Source: Desulfuromonas sp. TF (GTDB lineage: Bacteria; Desulfobacterota; Desulfuromonadia; Desulfuromonadales; ATBO01). Taken from it: a DNA stretch of 43,756 bases. Each line of letters starts with the position of its first letter. The first letter of the stretch is position 1. Shown here piece after piece: positions 8,346 through 16,647 of the stretch. A program made the translations under genes and the position numbers. The stretch covers positions 348,618 through 392,373 of the forward strand of contig NZ_KI421418.1 of assembly GCF_000472285.1 (NCBI RefSeq), in the 5' to 3' direction. The notes under the pieces were generated by a model. It had not been told where the DNA came from, made no database searches, and saw only the letters and a list, made by a program, of their open reading frames with translations.

Positions 8346-8974
8346 CCCAGCGCTATCGCTTCTTTGTCGTCTATGCCCTGCTGATCGTCGCTGCCCTGTA
8401 CCTCCATAACCATGAGGAATCAGCCGTTCCCACCAGCCGTCCCTTGAACGAGATCCCCATGCAGCAGGGAGCATGGGTAATGACCGGCGAAACCCGCTTC
8501 AGCGAACAGGTGCTGGCAGTCCTCAACCCGAGCGACTACCTCTACCGTGTCTATCACGACGCGGAAGGCCGGCAGGTTGCCTTCTATCTCGGCTACCACA
8601 ACGGTGGAAAGGAAACCGGATCGATCCATTCCCCCAAGCATTGTCTCCCCGGCGGAGGCTGGTTCGAACTGAGTGAGAAGAAAATGGCACTGCCGGTTGG
8701 CGAGAAGGCTGTCCGTCTGGTCTGTTCGGTCTACCAGAACGGGGATGCCAAGGAGATGTTTCTCTACTGGTTTCAGGTCAAGGGTAAGACACTCAATGAC
8801 GAGTACAGCCTTAAGCTGGCGGAGGTCACCAATTCCATTCTCCACGGTCGCCGCGATTCGGCCTTCGTTCGCATCTCCATTCCCTTCGAGGAGGACGATG
8901 AGGCGGCATTCGAAGCCGGGCGGCGGTTCATTGAGGAGTTCTATCCTGAGATCCGTTCTGTTTTGCCAATGTAG
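8342..8974 (+). CDS. epsI: EpsI, exosortase-associated protein (DUF3485)
   Basis: A 210-aa protein with an N-terminal membrane anchor (FFVVYALLIVAALYL) and a periplasmic DUF3485 domain. The conserved GSIHSPKHCLPGGGWF block carries the His and Cys typical of EpsI. EpsI always accompanies exosortase A and is sometimes fused to it; its biochemical role is not settled. The start overlaps the xrtA stop by 4 nt (ATGA), so translation is coupled. Confidence 0.93.
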   Translation: MTQRYRFFVVYALLIVAALYLHNHEESAVPTSRPLNEIPMQQGAWVMTGETRFSEQVLAVLNPSDYLYRVYHDAEGRQVAFYLGYHNGGKETGSIHSPKHCLPGGGWFELSEKKMALPVGEKAVRLVCSVYQNGDAKEMFLYWFQVKGKTLNDEYSLKLAEVTNSILHGRRDSAFVRISIPFEEDDEAAFEAGRRFIEEFYPEIRSVLPM

Positions 8975-9046
8975 GAGGTCTCTTTTCTTGGTCGAAAAGG
9001 TACGCTTTCAGCAGTTTCGGATGGCGGCGCGGTTGAGGTGAGTTAG

Positions 9047-10039
9047 TTGATCATGTCGATTAAATGGGCTGTTGGCATACTGATAACCCTGATGTATCTG
9101 GCCGTCGGCTTTTACCCTTTCAACTGGGTTTATAGAGCACACACTTTTAACAATGAAAAAGCTGTACTTACCGCAGCGGGCTACAATTTCAGCGGACCCG
9201 GTATCGCCTGCGCGGACACCTCCCCTGAGTGGGTACAAAAAACCATAGATGGCACTCCTCTGGAAATCGATTTGGAAATTAAAGCGGCGCACCTGCGGCA
9301 ATTCGGCCCTGCACGCATTTTTACTCTTTCTAAGGACCCATACTTTAGAAACCTGACCATCGCTCAGGAAGACGAGGATCTCATTGTCAGGATGCGGAAT
9401 CCGGAGACCGGACTGAACGGAATCCCTCCATACGTGGTGAAAGGCGTATTCTCTTCCTCGTCCTGGCATCGCATTAAGGTTTCGATTACGACGAGCGCTC
9501 TGCGCATTCATGTAGATGAATCAACGCCGCTTTATGTACCCCTGCCGGAGAAACCCTTTTCCCAGTGGGACCTGACTTATAATCTCGCCTTGGGAAATGA
9601 ACTGACATTCGACAGGCCCTGGCTGGGAAGTATCCGGCGGGCTACCGTTCGCTCGGGAAAAGAGTCCATTGAATATACTTTACCGGGCATGCTGAACGTT
9701 CCGGACAGATACGAAGTCCCGCGAAAGCCGCGCCCCTTACTTCAAACTTTGCTGGGTGGATCCGGCACCGGCGACATCCTTGATTACATGATAAATTTTT
9801 TCGGGTTTATCCCTTACGGCCTTATGATCATTTTTTTGAATTCAGGGCGCTCATGGGTGTTTGCGACGATCCTTTGCTTGGTATTGAGCCTGACGATCGA
9901 GACCGGTCAGCTGCTCGTCGTTACCGACAGGGTCCCGTCATTGGTGGACCTGACGCTCAACACGCTCGGCGGGATGTCCGGCGCATGGATGGGAGAGATA
10001 AGCCTCTCCCGCTGTTCCCCTCGTTTCAAGGTAAAATAA
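9047..10039 (+). CDS. VanZ-family membrane protein with LamG-like N-terminal domain
   Basis: The 330-aa protein has an N-terminal transmembrane helix (AVGILITLMYLAVGFYPF), a periplasmic segment of about 200 residues resembling a concanavalin/LamG sandwich (LEIDLEIKAA, SSWHRIKVSI, LALGNEL), and a C-terminal VanZ-like membrane domain of about three helices with FIPYGL, SLTIETGQL and LVDLTLNTLGG. VanZ-like proteins are frequent companions of exosortase A; their function there is not known. TTG 9047 has GAGGTG 6 nt upstream; ATG 9053 is two codons later. It follows epsI by 72 nt and is followed by prsK after 1 nt, so it is in the same operon. Confidence 0.85.
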   Translation: MIMSIKWAVGILITLMYLAVGFYPFNWVYRAHTFNNEKAVLTAAGYNFSGPGIACADTSPEWVQKTIDGTPLEIDLEIKAAHLRQFGPARIFTLSKDPYFRNLTIAQEDEDLIVRMRNPETGLNGIPPYVVKGVFSSSSWHRIKVSITTSALRIHVDESTPLYVPLPEKPFSQWDLTYNLALGNELTFDRPWLGSIRRATVRSGKESIEYTLPGMLNVPDRYEVPRKPRPLLQTLLGGSGTGDILDYMINFFGFIPYGLMIIFLNSGRSWVFATILCLVLSLTIETGQLLVVTDRVPSLVDLTLNTLGGMSGAWMGEISLSRCSPRFKVK

Positions 10040-10040
10040 G

Positions 10041-12131
10041 ATGCTACCGCAGACAGTCCTTCCCCTCATCGCCGTGTTCTTAGCAGCTCTCTACAGCCTT
10101 TTCCTTCTACTAAAGGCCGAGAAGCAGAGCGGCGGAGTCTATGCGCTGGCTGCAGGATTGTTGCTTTTTGCGGCTCTGGAGCTTTTCGACCTTCTGTCCG
10201 TGCTCCGGCCGGAGGAGCTCTGGACCTGGAGGCGGGGGGCACTTTGGGCCGAGTCCTTTCTCCCGGTGGCGTGGGGCCTTTTCTCCTTCATCTTCTGTCG
10301 GGAGATCAGGTTCCGGGATATCCTTCTTTCTTCTAAACTTTTTTTGTTCCTTTCGCTCGTCTTTCCATTGGTTATTCTGCTGGTCCCCCTCGATCGTTTC
10401 TACTACTCTCCCGATTTCGCCGAGGAGCGGCTTATCTTCCTTGGCCGTGCCGGATACTTCTTTTATTTCGGCCTTCTCATTTTTTTGATCTACGCTCTGA
10501 TGCAACTGGAACGGACATTGAGAGTGCTGGGAAGGCAGGAGCGCTGGCAGGCGAAGTTTGAGTTTGTAGGCGCCGGCGTCCTTCTTGGGGTTTCCATCGT
10601 CTATTTCAGCCAGGGACTCCTTTACAGCTCCCTCGACCTGGCCCTGTTGCCGGCCCGCTCCATTGCGCTGGTGCTGGGAGTGGCTCTGATGGCATTTTCC
10701 CGTCTGCGGCGCGGTGTCCCCACGCGACTCGCCGTATCTCGTCAAGCGGCCTATCGCTCAACGGTCCTCCTGGCGGTGGGCCTCTATCTCTTCGCGCTGG
10801 GTCTGGCCGGGGAGGGGATGCGCTATCTCGGGCCGCACTCGCAAAGGTATTTTGTGGTTCTGCTGGGTCTGGTCGGAGCCGTGGCGCTCCTGGCGCTGGT
10901 TCTCTCCGACACTCTGCGGCGCAGGACCCGGGTCTTCGTTCACAAGCATTTTTTCAAGGAAAAGTACGACTACCGGGCGCACTGGCTGGAGTTCACAAGC
11001 CGTCTGTCCAACTGCTCGGATCTGAACGAGGTGGCCGTCGTGGTGCTGGCGTTTTTCTCCGAAACCTTTTCGGTACGGGGCAGCGCCCTTTATCTGCGCA
11101 ACGGCGAGGGAGGGGATTTCAGGCCTTTTGCCGTCCATGAACTTGCCTTGCCTGTTCAGACCATCCCGGGCCGCGGAACCTTGGCTGCATTTCTGGGAGA
11201 GCGGCGCTGGGTGTTCAGTCACCGAGAGGGGCCCACGGAGATCGTCGAGGAAAACCGGACGCTGATGGAAAAGCAGGGGATCCATTTCGTGGTGCCGTTG
11301 TTCTTTGACGAACGCCTGGAGGGGATGGTGCTGCTGGGAGAACCCATCAATCCTGCGGAAGTATTCTTTTACGAGGATTATGACCTGATGAAGGTCCTCG
11401 CCCGCCAGGCCGCCGCCACCCTGATGAACCAGAAGCTCGCCGAGCAGCTTGCCGCCGGCCGGGAGCTGGCAGCCGTCGGCAAAGTGTCGGCATTTGTCAT
11501 GCACGATCTGAAGAACTCGGTGTCGAATCTGGCCCTCGTGGTGGAAAACGCCCGCAACTACATGGAGGATCCCGATTTTCAGGCGGACATGCTGGAGACT
11601 CTCGACAACAGTGTCCGGCGCATGAAGGGCCTGATCGAGCGTTTGCGGAATTTCGAAAAAAAAACCTGCTTGGAGCTTGCAAGTTGCGACCTTTCAGCCC
11701 TGGTGGCGGAGACCGCCCTTGAGATACCGAAAAAATGCATCACATGGGAGGGAGCCCCGACACGCTGCACGATCGACCGATCCGAAATCGCCAAGGTTGT
11801 GCAGAACCTGTTGCTCAACGCCCTCGATGCGACCGCCGGCAACGGCCCGGTGCGGCTGGAGGTCGGCTGCGACGGAATGGCGTTTATCCGTTGCCTCGAC
11901 CAGGGATGCGGGATGTCCGCGGAATTTATTCGCGAGCGGTTGTTCAAACCATTTGCGACAACCAAGCAGAAGGGCTTCGGCATCGGACTCTACCAGTGCA
12001 GGCAGATTGTCGAGGCCCACGCCGGCCGGATCGAGGTGAAAAGCACGCAGGGAGAGGGGACGGAGTTTACCGTTTGGCTGCCCTTGACCAATCAACTAAT
12101 CACGAATCACCAATCACCGGATTTTCTATGA
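10041..12131 (+). CDS. prsK: PEP-CTERM system histidine kinase PrsK
   Basis: Membrane sensor kinase of the exosortase system. The 696 residues hold about eight N-terminal transmembrane helices (to about residue 290), a GAF-like domain (about 320-450; GMVLLGEPIN), a HisKA box with phospho-acceptor His488 in FVMHDLKNSVSNL, and an HATPase domain (N-box VVQNLLLNALDA, then DQGCGMS and GFGIGLYQC). The kinase phosphorylates PrsR, which with RpoN drives PEP-CTERM genes (established for PrsK/PrsR families). The stop overlaps the prsR start as ATGA. The sensed signal is unknown. Confidence 0.93.
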   Translation: MLPQTVLPLIAVFLAALYSLFLLLKAEKQSGGVYALAAGLLLFAALELFDLLSVLRPEELWTWRRGALWAESFLPVAWGLFSFIFCREIRFRDILLSSKLFLFLSLVFPLVILLVPLDRFYYSPDFAEERLIFLGRAGYFFYFGLLIFLIYALMQLERTLRVLGRQERWQAKFEFVGAGVLLGVSIVYFSQGLLYSSLDLALLPARSIALVLGVALMAFSRLRRGVPTRLAVSRQAAYRSTVLLAVGLYLFALGLAGEGMRYLGPHSQRYFVVLLGLVGAVALLALVLSDTLRRRTRVFVHKHFFKEKYDYRAHWLEFTSRLSNCSDLNEVAVVVLAFFSETFSVRGSALYLRNGEGGDFRPFAVHELALPVQTIPGRGTLAAFLGERRWVFSHREGPTEIVEENRTLMEKQGIHFVVPLFFDERLEGMVLLGEPINPAEVFFYEDYDLMKVLARQAAATLMNQKLAEQLAAGRELAAVGKVSAFVMHDLKNSVSNLALVVENARNYMEDPDFQADMLETLDNSVRRMKGLIERLRNFEKKTCLELASCDLSALVAETALEIPKKCITWEGAPTRCTIDRSEIAKVVQNLLLNALDATAGNGPVRLEVGCDGMAFIRCLDQGCGMSAEFIRERLFKPFATTKQKGFGIGLYQCRQIVEAHAGRIEVKSTQGEGTEFTVWLPLTNQLITNHQSPDFL

Positions 12132-13510
12132 AAAACCTCCTGATCATCGATGACAATGCCGAAATCCGCAAACAGCTCAAGTGGGGCCTCGGTCGGGATT
12201 ATTCCATCCTGCTCGCCGGGGATGTAACCGAGGCGCTGAGCCTGTTCAAAAAGCATCGACCGCAGGTGTTAACCCTGGACCTGGGCCTGCCCCCGGATGA
12301 GGAGGGGGTGACGGAGGGGTTTCGTTGCCTGGAGAATTTTCTGGGCCTGGCACCGCAGACCAAGGTCATCGTACTCACCGGCAGGGGGGAACGGGAGCAT
12401 GCACTCAAGGCGTTGCAGATGGGGGCCTATGACTTCTATGCCAAACCTGTCGAGCTTGCCGAGCTGAAGGTGATGCTCCAGCGTGCCTTCCACCTGGCGG
12501 ACCTGGAGGAGGCTAATCGGCAGCTGCAGAAGGATCTGAGAGGCGAGAGCCCTGGCTTTCAGGGGATTTTCGGGCAGAGCCCGGAAATGCTGGAGGTCTT
12601 CGCCACCATCCGCAAGGTGGCGACCAGCGACGTGCCGGTTCTGATCCTGGGAGAGAGCGGAACCGGCAAGGAGATGGTAGCCAGGGCTCTCCACCGCGAA
12701 AGTCTGCGGCGGGACGGTCCCTTCATCCCGATCAACTGCGGCGCCATTCCGGAAAACCTTCTGGAAACGGAACTTTTCGGCCATGAGAAGGGGGCGTTCA
12801 CGGGCGCCCAGGCACGGGTGCAGGGGAAGGTCGAGTACGCCGACAAAGGGACCCTTTTTCTCGACGAGATCGGTGAGCTGCCGACCATGCTGCAGGTCAA
12901 GCTCCTTCGTTTTCTCCAGGATCATGTCATTCAACGGGTCGGCGGCAGGGAGAACATCCGTGTCGATACCCGGATCGTCGCCGCCACCAACGCTGATATT
13001 GGCAAGATCCTCGAAAGCGGCGCCTTCAGGGAGGATCTTTATTACCGGATCGGAGTGATCACCGTCAGCCTCCCCCCTCTGCGCCGTCGGGGCGACGACA
13101 TCATGCTGCTGGCCACCCTCTTCAAGCATCGCTATGGGGAGGCGTTTCGAAAACGGGTGCGAGGCTTCAGTGCCGCGGCCCTGGATGCCCTGCGGAGCTT
13201 CGACTGGCCGGGGAATGTGCGGGAGCTGGAAAACAGGGTCAAGCGGGCGGTCATCATGGCCGAGGGGCCGATCCTCGAGGCGGAAGATTTGGGATTGGCG
13301 GCGGTCGCAGGAAGGCTTTCGACCAAGGCAACAAATGCCGCCGGTTTGACTCTGCGGGAGGCTCGGGAGCAACTGGAGCGGGAACTTCTGGCGGCGGCCC
13401 TGGAACGACAGGAGGGGAACATCGTCAAGGCCGCCGGAGACCTCGGCGTCAGCCGCCCGACCCTGTACGACCTGTTGAAAAAGCACAAGCTGTATCAGCC
13501 GACGGAGTAG
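12128..13510 (+). CDS. prsR: PEP-CTERM response regulator PrsR, sigma-54 activator
   Basis: A 460-aa NtrC-family regulator. Receiver domain (1-120) with acidic pocket LIIDDN and phospho-acceptor Asp51 in LTLDLGLPP. AAA+ domain with Walker A GESGTGKE (from residue 175), the sigma-54-contacting GAFTGA loop (222-227) and Walker B FLDEIGEL. C-terminal Fis-type helix-turn-helix (IVKAAGDLGVSRPTLYDLL). ATG 12128 overlaps the prsK stop; a longer upstream reading is out of place because it covers the prsK kinase domain. The GG-N10-GC promoters found nearby are its likely targets. Confidence 0.95.
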   Translation: MKNLLIIDDNAEIRKQLKWGLGRDYSILLAGDVTEALSLFKKHRPQVLTLDLGLPPDEEGVTEGFRCLENFLGLAPQTKVIVLTGRGEREHALKALQMGAYDFYAKPVELAELKVMLQRAFHLADLEEANRQLQKDLRGESPGFQGIFGQSPEMLEVFATIRKVATSDVPVLILGESGTGKEMVARALHRESLRRDGPFIPINCGAIPENLLETELFGHEKGAFTGAQARVQGKVEYADKGTLFLDEIGELPTMLQVKLLRFLQDHVIQRVGGRENIRVDTRIVAATNADIGKILESGAFREDLYYRIGVITVSLPPLRRRGDDIMLLATLFKHRYGEAFRKRVRGFSAAALDALRSFDWPGNVRELENRVKRAVIMAEGPILEAEDLGLAAVAGRLSTKATNAAGLTLREAREQLERELLAAALERQEGNIVKAAGDLGVSRPTLYDLLKKHKLYQPTE

Positions 13511-13534
13511 GGCTCTCTCCATACCACCCTCCAG

Positions 13535-13588
13535 AGGGCGCCGGAAAAACTCTTGAAATTCTTAAGATGTTCCCGGCGCCCTTTTTTT
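13535..13588 (+). terminator. Terminator of the wecB-prsR operon
   Basis: The perfect 10-bp stem AGGGCGCCGG/CCGGCGCCCT (13535-13544 with 13573-13582) has a 28-nt loop and is followed by a run of six to seven T. It lies 25 nt after the prsR stop. Confidence 0.8.
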
Positions 13589-13781
13589 CTCCGATCGGGA
13601 AACATTGACCCCCTCGACCCGGCCGCTTTCGTTCTCATTGCGATGCAGGATGACCGTGGGATCTGTTCCGCCGCTCCCTCGGGAATGGAGAACGAGTTTT
13701 TTGATTGTCGGAAAAACTTACAAAGGCTGCGACAAGAGGAGTGCTGCGGAAAAAGGTCATTAAATTCCTATTATTGTAGCG

Positions 13782-13799
13782 TTGGCTTTGATTGTGCAA
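13782..13799 (+). promoter_or_regulatory. Sigma-54 promoter for the first PEP-CTERM gene
   Basis: TTGGCTTTGATTGTGCAA has GG at 13784-13785 and GC at 13796-13797 with exact 10-nt spacing. The predicted start near 13809 gives a leader of about 190 nt before the ATG at 13999. Confidence 0.75.
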
Positions 13800-13855
13800 A
13801 ACAGAAGATTAACGCTCGCGAGACAGGATACCTCAGGTCAAAAAGGGAGGATGAA

Positions 13856-13933
13856 ATGAGAGGTTTAATGAATTTTATGCGAGCAGGCCCCTGCATATCA
13901 GGATGTCACATGGAGCTGAGCGCAGGCGAGTGA
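13856..13933 (+). CDS. Possible 25-aa leader ORF
   Basis: A short reading frame, ATG 13856 to TGA, with GGGAGG ending 5 nt before the ATG. It lies between the sigma-54 promoter and the first PEP-CTERM gene, so it would be on the same transcript. The peptide has a Cys pair (CISGC) and four Met. It has no recognised family. It could be a leader peptide, a small protein or chance. Confidence 0.3.
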   Translation: MRGLMNFMRAGPCISGCHMELSAGE

Positions 13934-13998
13934 AGAGTGGCAGGGGGGGTGATAGACGGTTGACTCAAAACGTTCATCAAGGATAAAGGAGGCAAACT

Positions 13999-14502
13999 AT
14001 GAAAAAGTTCCTGGTCGTGGGATTTGTTACCTGCATGCTGTTCTGGGTAGGTACCGCATGGGCTACGCCGATCACCGGAGACCCAGTGGGATCAGTTAAT
14101 TTTAACTTCCCTAGTACAAACGCAGATAACTACAACAATGGAATAGCGCCCCAATTCCCGTACGTCCTTTTTGATTCAAATGATACGGACTCCGTTACGC
14201 TTAATTTTTTCAACACCACTGGTTTTTCAACGGTGGATTTTGATATTCGTATCGACAGCGCGGGCGGCCCGACCGAGCCTGACGTTGTCCCTGGCGTGAA
14301 TTCCTCTTTACTACAGACGTTCTCCGCAATCAGTTTTATAGATGTTCGCTTTAGTACCGGTCCCGAAAGAGACTGGCGTTTTGACTGGACTCGCTTCTAT
14401 GTGGCATCCGTCCCCGTCCCCGAACCCGGCACCCTGCTCCTTCTCGGAAGCGGCCTGGCCGGCCTTGGGGTAGTGACCTGGAGACGCCGGAGGAACGGGT
14501 AA
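13999..14502 (+). CDS. PEP-CTERM domain protein, 167 aa
   Basis: Exosortase substrate. Signal peptide 1-23 (cleavage near AWA-TP), then a Ser/Asn/Asp-rich beta-type region of about 110 residues without a known domain, and a classic C-terminal sorting signal: VPEPGTLLLLGSGLAGLGVV followed by WRRRRNG (PEP motif, transmembrane helix, Arg cluster). It is exported by Sec, cut at the PEP motif by XrtA and probably attached to the extracellular polysaccharide. AAAGGAGG lies 7 nt before the ATG. A sigma-54 promoter lies about 200 nt upstream and a terminator 100 nt downstream, so it is a single-gene unit. Confidence 0.92.
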   Translation: MKKFLVVGFVTCMLFWVGTAWATPITGDPVGSVNFNFPSTNADNYNNGIAPQFPYVLFDSNDTDSVTLNFFNTTGFSTVDFDIRIDSAGGPTEPDVVPGVNSSLLQTFSAISFIDVRFSTGPERDWRFDWTRFYVASVPVPEPGTLLLLGSGLAGLGVVTWRRRRNG

Positions 14503-14601
14503 GGCACGAGCCGGCACCTCCGGTCTTCTCAGCCGGATCGCCGCCAGAAGTGTAAAATATCCCGACGGAAATTTCCCCGGGAGATCGATCCTGAATACCT
14601 G

Positions 14602-14632
14602 TCCGGAGATCAGCTTCTCCGGATTTTTCTTT
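14602..14632 (+). terminator. Intrinsic terminator after the first PEP-CTERM gene
   Basis: TCCGGAGA/TCTCCGGA, a perfect 8-bp stem with a 6-nt loop, is followed by TTTTTCTTT. Confidence 0.85.
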
Positions 14633-14762
14633 GTCGGACTGACAGGGCGCGCCGGAGGGACTGCCGGGAGCCGGGGGGGAGATTATGTCGGAATTCTTTA
14701 CATCTTTATAGTTGAGCATATTTTCATTCGATAAAGTTATTGAAATTATTGCGGTTTACTTT

Positions 14763-14780
14763 TTGGAACGAACCTTGCTC
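14763..14780 (+). promoter_or_regulatory. Sigma-54 promoter for the lectin-like PEP-CTERM gene
   Basis: TTGGAACGAACCTTGCTC (14763-14780) matches the -24/-12 consensus, with GG at 14765-14766 and GC at 14777-14778. The predicted start is near 14790, about 50 nt before the ATG. Confidence 0.85.
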
Positions 14781-14838
14781 AACTTATAAGTGACCATCAA
14801 GAAATAATGAGGCCCCATACTGAAAAAGGAGGAAAAAA

Positions 14839-15441
14839 ATGAGAAAATCTATCTTGAGGCTATTTTTGGCATCACTATTCCTTGTCGGTTCAAGCGGTGT
14901 TGCATCCGCAATCTTGATTCACACAGCAACAGATTTTTCGACAGGAATCACCTATGAATTCTATTACGAGGCAAATGGCATTAGTTGGGGCGATGCTTAT
15001 TCAGCGGCCATGGATCTGGGTTGCATGCTGGCTGTCGTGGATTCAGAAGCAGAGAATGAGTTTGTCGCAACCGCGCTTGCCGGACTGTCGACGGACTTAT
15101 ACAATTCTTTTGGGGTCGGTCCTTGGCTGGGTGCTTCTGCCGAGTCGAGTATAGCAGGTTTTGAATGGGTAGACGGATCGGCATTTGGGCCATACACAAA
15201 TTGGTATGGAGGCGAACCCAACTTCGGTGAAGGCGGCGTGGCTCAAGGCCTTGTTTATTATAACGGTGGTACTCACTCTGGGTCCATGTGGGCTGATTAT
15301 GGCCAAAATGGTGGTTCCCACGGCCAAGTGGTGGGATATGTCGTCGAATGCGCCCCCGTCCCCGAACCCTCCACCTTCTTCCTCCTCGGTGGTGGTCTGG
15401 TGGGCCTGGCCTTTGCAGTTCGCCGGAGAAAGGAAGTATAA
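14839..15441 (+). CDS. PEP-CTERM protein with C-type-lectin-like domain, 200 aa
   Basis: Exosortase substrate with a probable ligand-binding domain. Signal peptide about 1-24 (GVASA-IL). Residues about 35-175 follow the C-type lectin pattern: GISWGDAYSAAMDLGCMLAVVDSEAENEFV, WLGASAESSIAGFEWVDGS, YTNWYGGEPN, MWADY and VVGYVVEC. Only one Cys pair is present and the WND calcium site reads WAD, so sugar binding is possible but unproven. The tail VPEPSTFFLLGGGLVGLAFA-VRRRKEV is a full PEP-CTERM signal. AAAGGAGGAAAAAA precedes the ATG. It is a single-gene unit with its own sigma-54 promoter and terminator. Confidence 0.92.
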   Translation: MRKSILRLFLASLFLVGSSGVASAILIHTATDFSTGITYEFYYEANGISWGDAYSAAMDLGCMLAVVDSEAENEFVATALAGLSTDLYNSFGVGPWLGASAESSIAGFEWVDGSAFGPYTNWYGGEPNFGEGGVAQGLVYYNGGTHSGSMWADYGQNGGSHGQVVGYVVECAPVPEPSTFFLLGGGLVGLAFAVRRRKEV

Positions 15442-15470
15442 ATTTACAGACACCAAATTTACAGACACCA
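15441..15470. repeat. Tandem 15-bp direct repeat
   Basis: AATTTACAGACACCA occurs twice back to back, starting at the last base of the lectin-like gene stop codon, and a third, broken copy begins with AATTACG. Probably slippage; no known function. Confidence 0.9.
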
Positions 15471-15486
15471 AATTACGATCAACACC

Positions 15487-15520
15487 AAGCCCCAGCCTTC
15501 CCCGGTTGGGGCTTTTCATT
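15487..15520 (+). terminator. Intrinsic terminator after the lectin-like PEP-CTERM gene
   Basis: AAGCCCCAGCC pairs with GGTTGGGGCTT (one G-T pair) around a 6-nt loop, followed by TTCATTT. The minus-strand gene ends 22 nt beyond it. Confidence 0.75.
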
Positions 15521-15541
15521 TCCTCAAATCTGCACCGAAAA

Positions 15542-16405
15542 TCAATTTTCCGTCATGAAACTCCCGCTCACGCTCTCATAGGTTTTGCCCTGAGCGTCCA
15601 TGCCAACGACCTTCCAATAGTATTTAGTGGCTGGCTCCAGATCGAAGGCGGTGTAATAGGTATCCCTCAGGCCGGCCACTGTCTCCAGGGTGGAACGGCC
15701 GCCGTCGATGGTGGGACCGGCTCCGTCGTCGCTGATGCCTCCAACGAGGGCCGGATCACTGCCGTCACCGTCACCACCGCCACCACCACCGCAACCGAAA
15801 ATGAGCACGGGGGCAAGCAGCAGGGCAATCACCAGGATTGCTTTCCCCCGTCGACGCGGTGCCCGGGCGAAGCCGATGAGGCCCATGAAGGCCCCGCCGG
15901 CCAGCGTCGCCGGAGTCTGGAAGGGGGTGGAAGCCATATTGCCGCCGGGTTCCAGGGCAGGATCGGTACTGTAATACAGGGTGTAAGTCATGTCCTCGCC
16001 GATGGGAGCGCTTTCCCAGCTGAAGGTCACCTCGGCCGGCGTCACGACTTCATTGGGCACCGGATAGTACAGTCCGGGAACCCAGTCGCTGACGACCATT
16101 TCCGAAAGCGGACTCTCCTGTCCAGCCGTATTGTAAGCTGTGACGGCGAAATAGTAGATCTGACCGTCGGGTAGACCGGTCAGGGTGGTGGTCACGTTGT
16201 CCTGAACGTCTATGGGCGAGGCACCTTCGGCGGCGGCGATACCGTCCAGTGGAAGGGAAGAAGATCCAGCCTTGTAGTAGACTCTATAACCTTCAATATC
16301 AGTCTCCGGATTTTCATCCCACGCCAGGGTGATATCCCTGGCCAGTGCCTGGCCGGTCGAGAAAATGGCGATAATTGAGAGCAAAACAAGTAATTTCCTG
16401 GTCAT
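15542..16405 (-). CDS. Secreted fibronectin-III protein with internal membrane/Gly-rich insert, 287 aa
   Basis: Signal peptide 1-22 (ALA-RD). FN3 domain 1 (about 23-105) is clearly paralogous to that of the 3187-5241 protein (shared GASPIDV, TAYNTAG). FN3 domain 2 starts at about 110 and finishes at 245-287 (KYYWKVVG, SFMTEN), but is interrupted at about 161-243 by a short hydrophobic stretch, the basic patch RAPRRRGK, a strong transmembrane segment (ILVIALLLAPVLIFGC) and GGGGGG. The LIFGC-G context looks like a lipobox but is internal. The leader has a sigma-54 promoter, a c-di-GMP riboswitch and a terminator. It could be a membrane-tethered matrix protein; the role is unknown. Confidence 0.8.
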   Translation of the reverse strand: MTRKLLVLLSIIAIFSTGQALARDITLAWDENPETDIEGYRVYYKAGSSSLPLDGIAAAEGASPIDVQDNVTTTLTGLPDGQIYYFAVTAYNTAGQESPLSEMVVSDWVPGLYYPVPNEVVTPAEVTFSWESAPIGEDMTYTLYYSTDPALEPGGNMASTPFQTPATLAGGAFMGLIGFARAPRRRGKAILVIALLLAPVLIFGCGGGGGGDGDGSDPALVGGISDDGAGPTIDGGRSTLETVAGLRDTYYTAFDLEPATKYYWKVVGMDAQGKTYESVSGSFMTEN

Positions 16406-16448
16406 TTTTTATCCCTGATGGATTCTGTTTTATCCCCAAAACGCGAAC

Positions 16449-16486
16449 AAAAAAAGCACACATCTGTATAAATCGAAGATGAGTGC
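16449..16486 (-). terminator. Intrinsic terminator, riboswitch expression platform
   Basis: On the minus strand GCACTCATCT pairs with AGATGTGTGC (one T-T mismatch) around an 11-nt loop, followed by seven T (16455-16449). It lies between the aptamer and the start codon of the FN3 gene, as expected for transcriptional control by c-di-GMP. Confidence 0.82.
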
Positions 16487-16505
16487 CTTGGGATTGCTTG
16501 CGGCA

Positions 16506-16600
16506 TCTCTTCGGCGGTCCGGCTATCCGCTGAAACCTTGGTGAAGGCGGACCCGTGACTTTGCGTCGCCGGATTGCTCCGGGTTTGCCCTTGTCGGAGA
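16506..16600 (-). promoter_or_regulatory. c-di-GMP-I (GEMM-I) riboswitch upstream of the FN3 gene
   Basis: The minus strand reads AAGGGCAAACC, the GCAA-capped stem CCGGA/TCCGG, GACGCAAAGTCACGGGTC, a second stem-loop and AGCCGGACCGCC, closed by TCTC/GAGA. It closely matches the distal aptamer at 5664-5757. The specificity base reads G (c-di-GMP). The T in AAAGTC and the altered 3' receptor (GGACCGCC) are small departures from the common form. Confidence 0.87.
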
Positions 16601-16647
16601 AAATTTCTGACTATTTTCCCATAGATTGACTTGTATGTTTCAAACGA

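Noticed and set aside
11735-12127. Upstream extension of prsR
   Set aside because: It lies fully within the prsK kinase domain in another frame; ATG 12128 gives the standard PrsR N-terminus and an ATGA overlap.
13553-13933. 126-aa plus-strand reading frame after prsR
   Set aside because: It runs through the prsR terminator and a sigma-54 promoter and its start lacks an SD. Only the last 25 codons have a plausible ribosome site and are listed apart.
13938-13954. Second sigma-54-like element upstream of the first PEP-CTERM gene
   Set aside because: TGGCAGGGGGGGTGATA has the spacing but a G-run and GA at -12; the element at 13782-13799 is clearly better.
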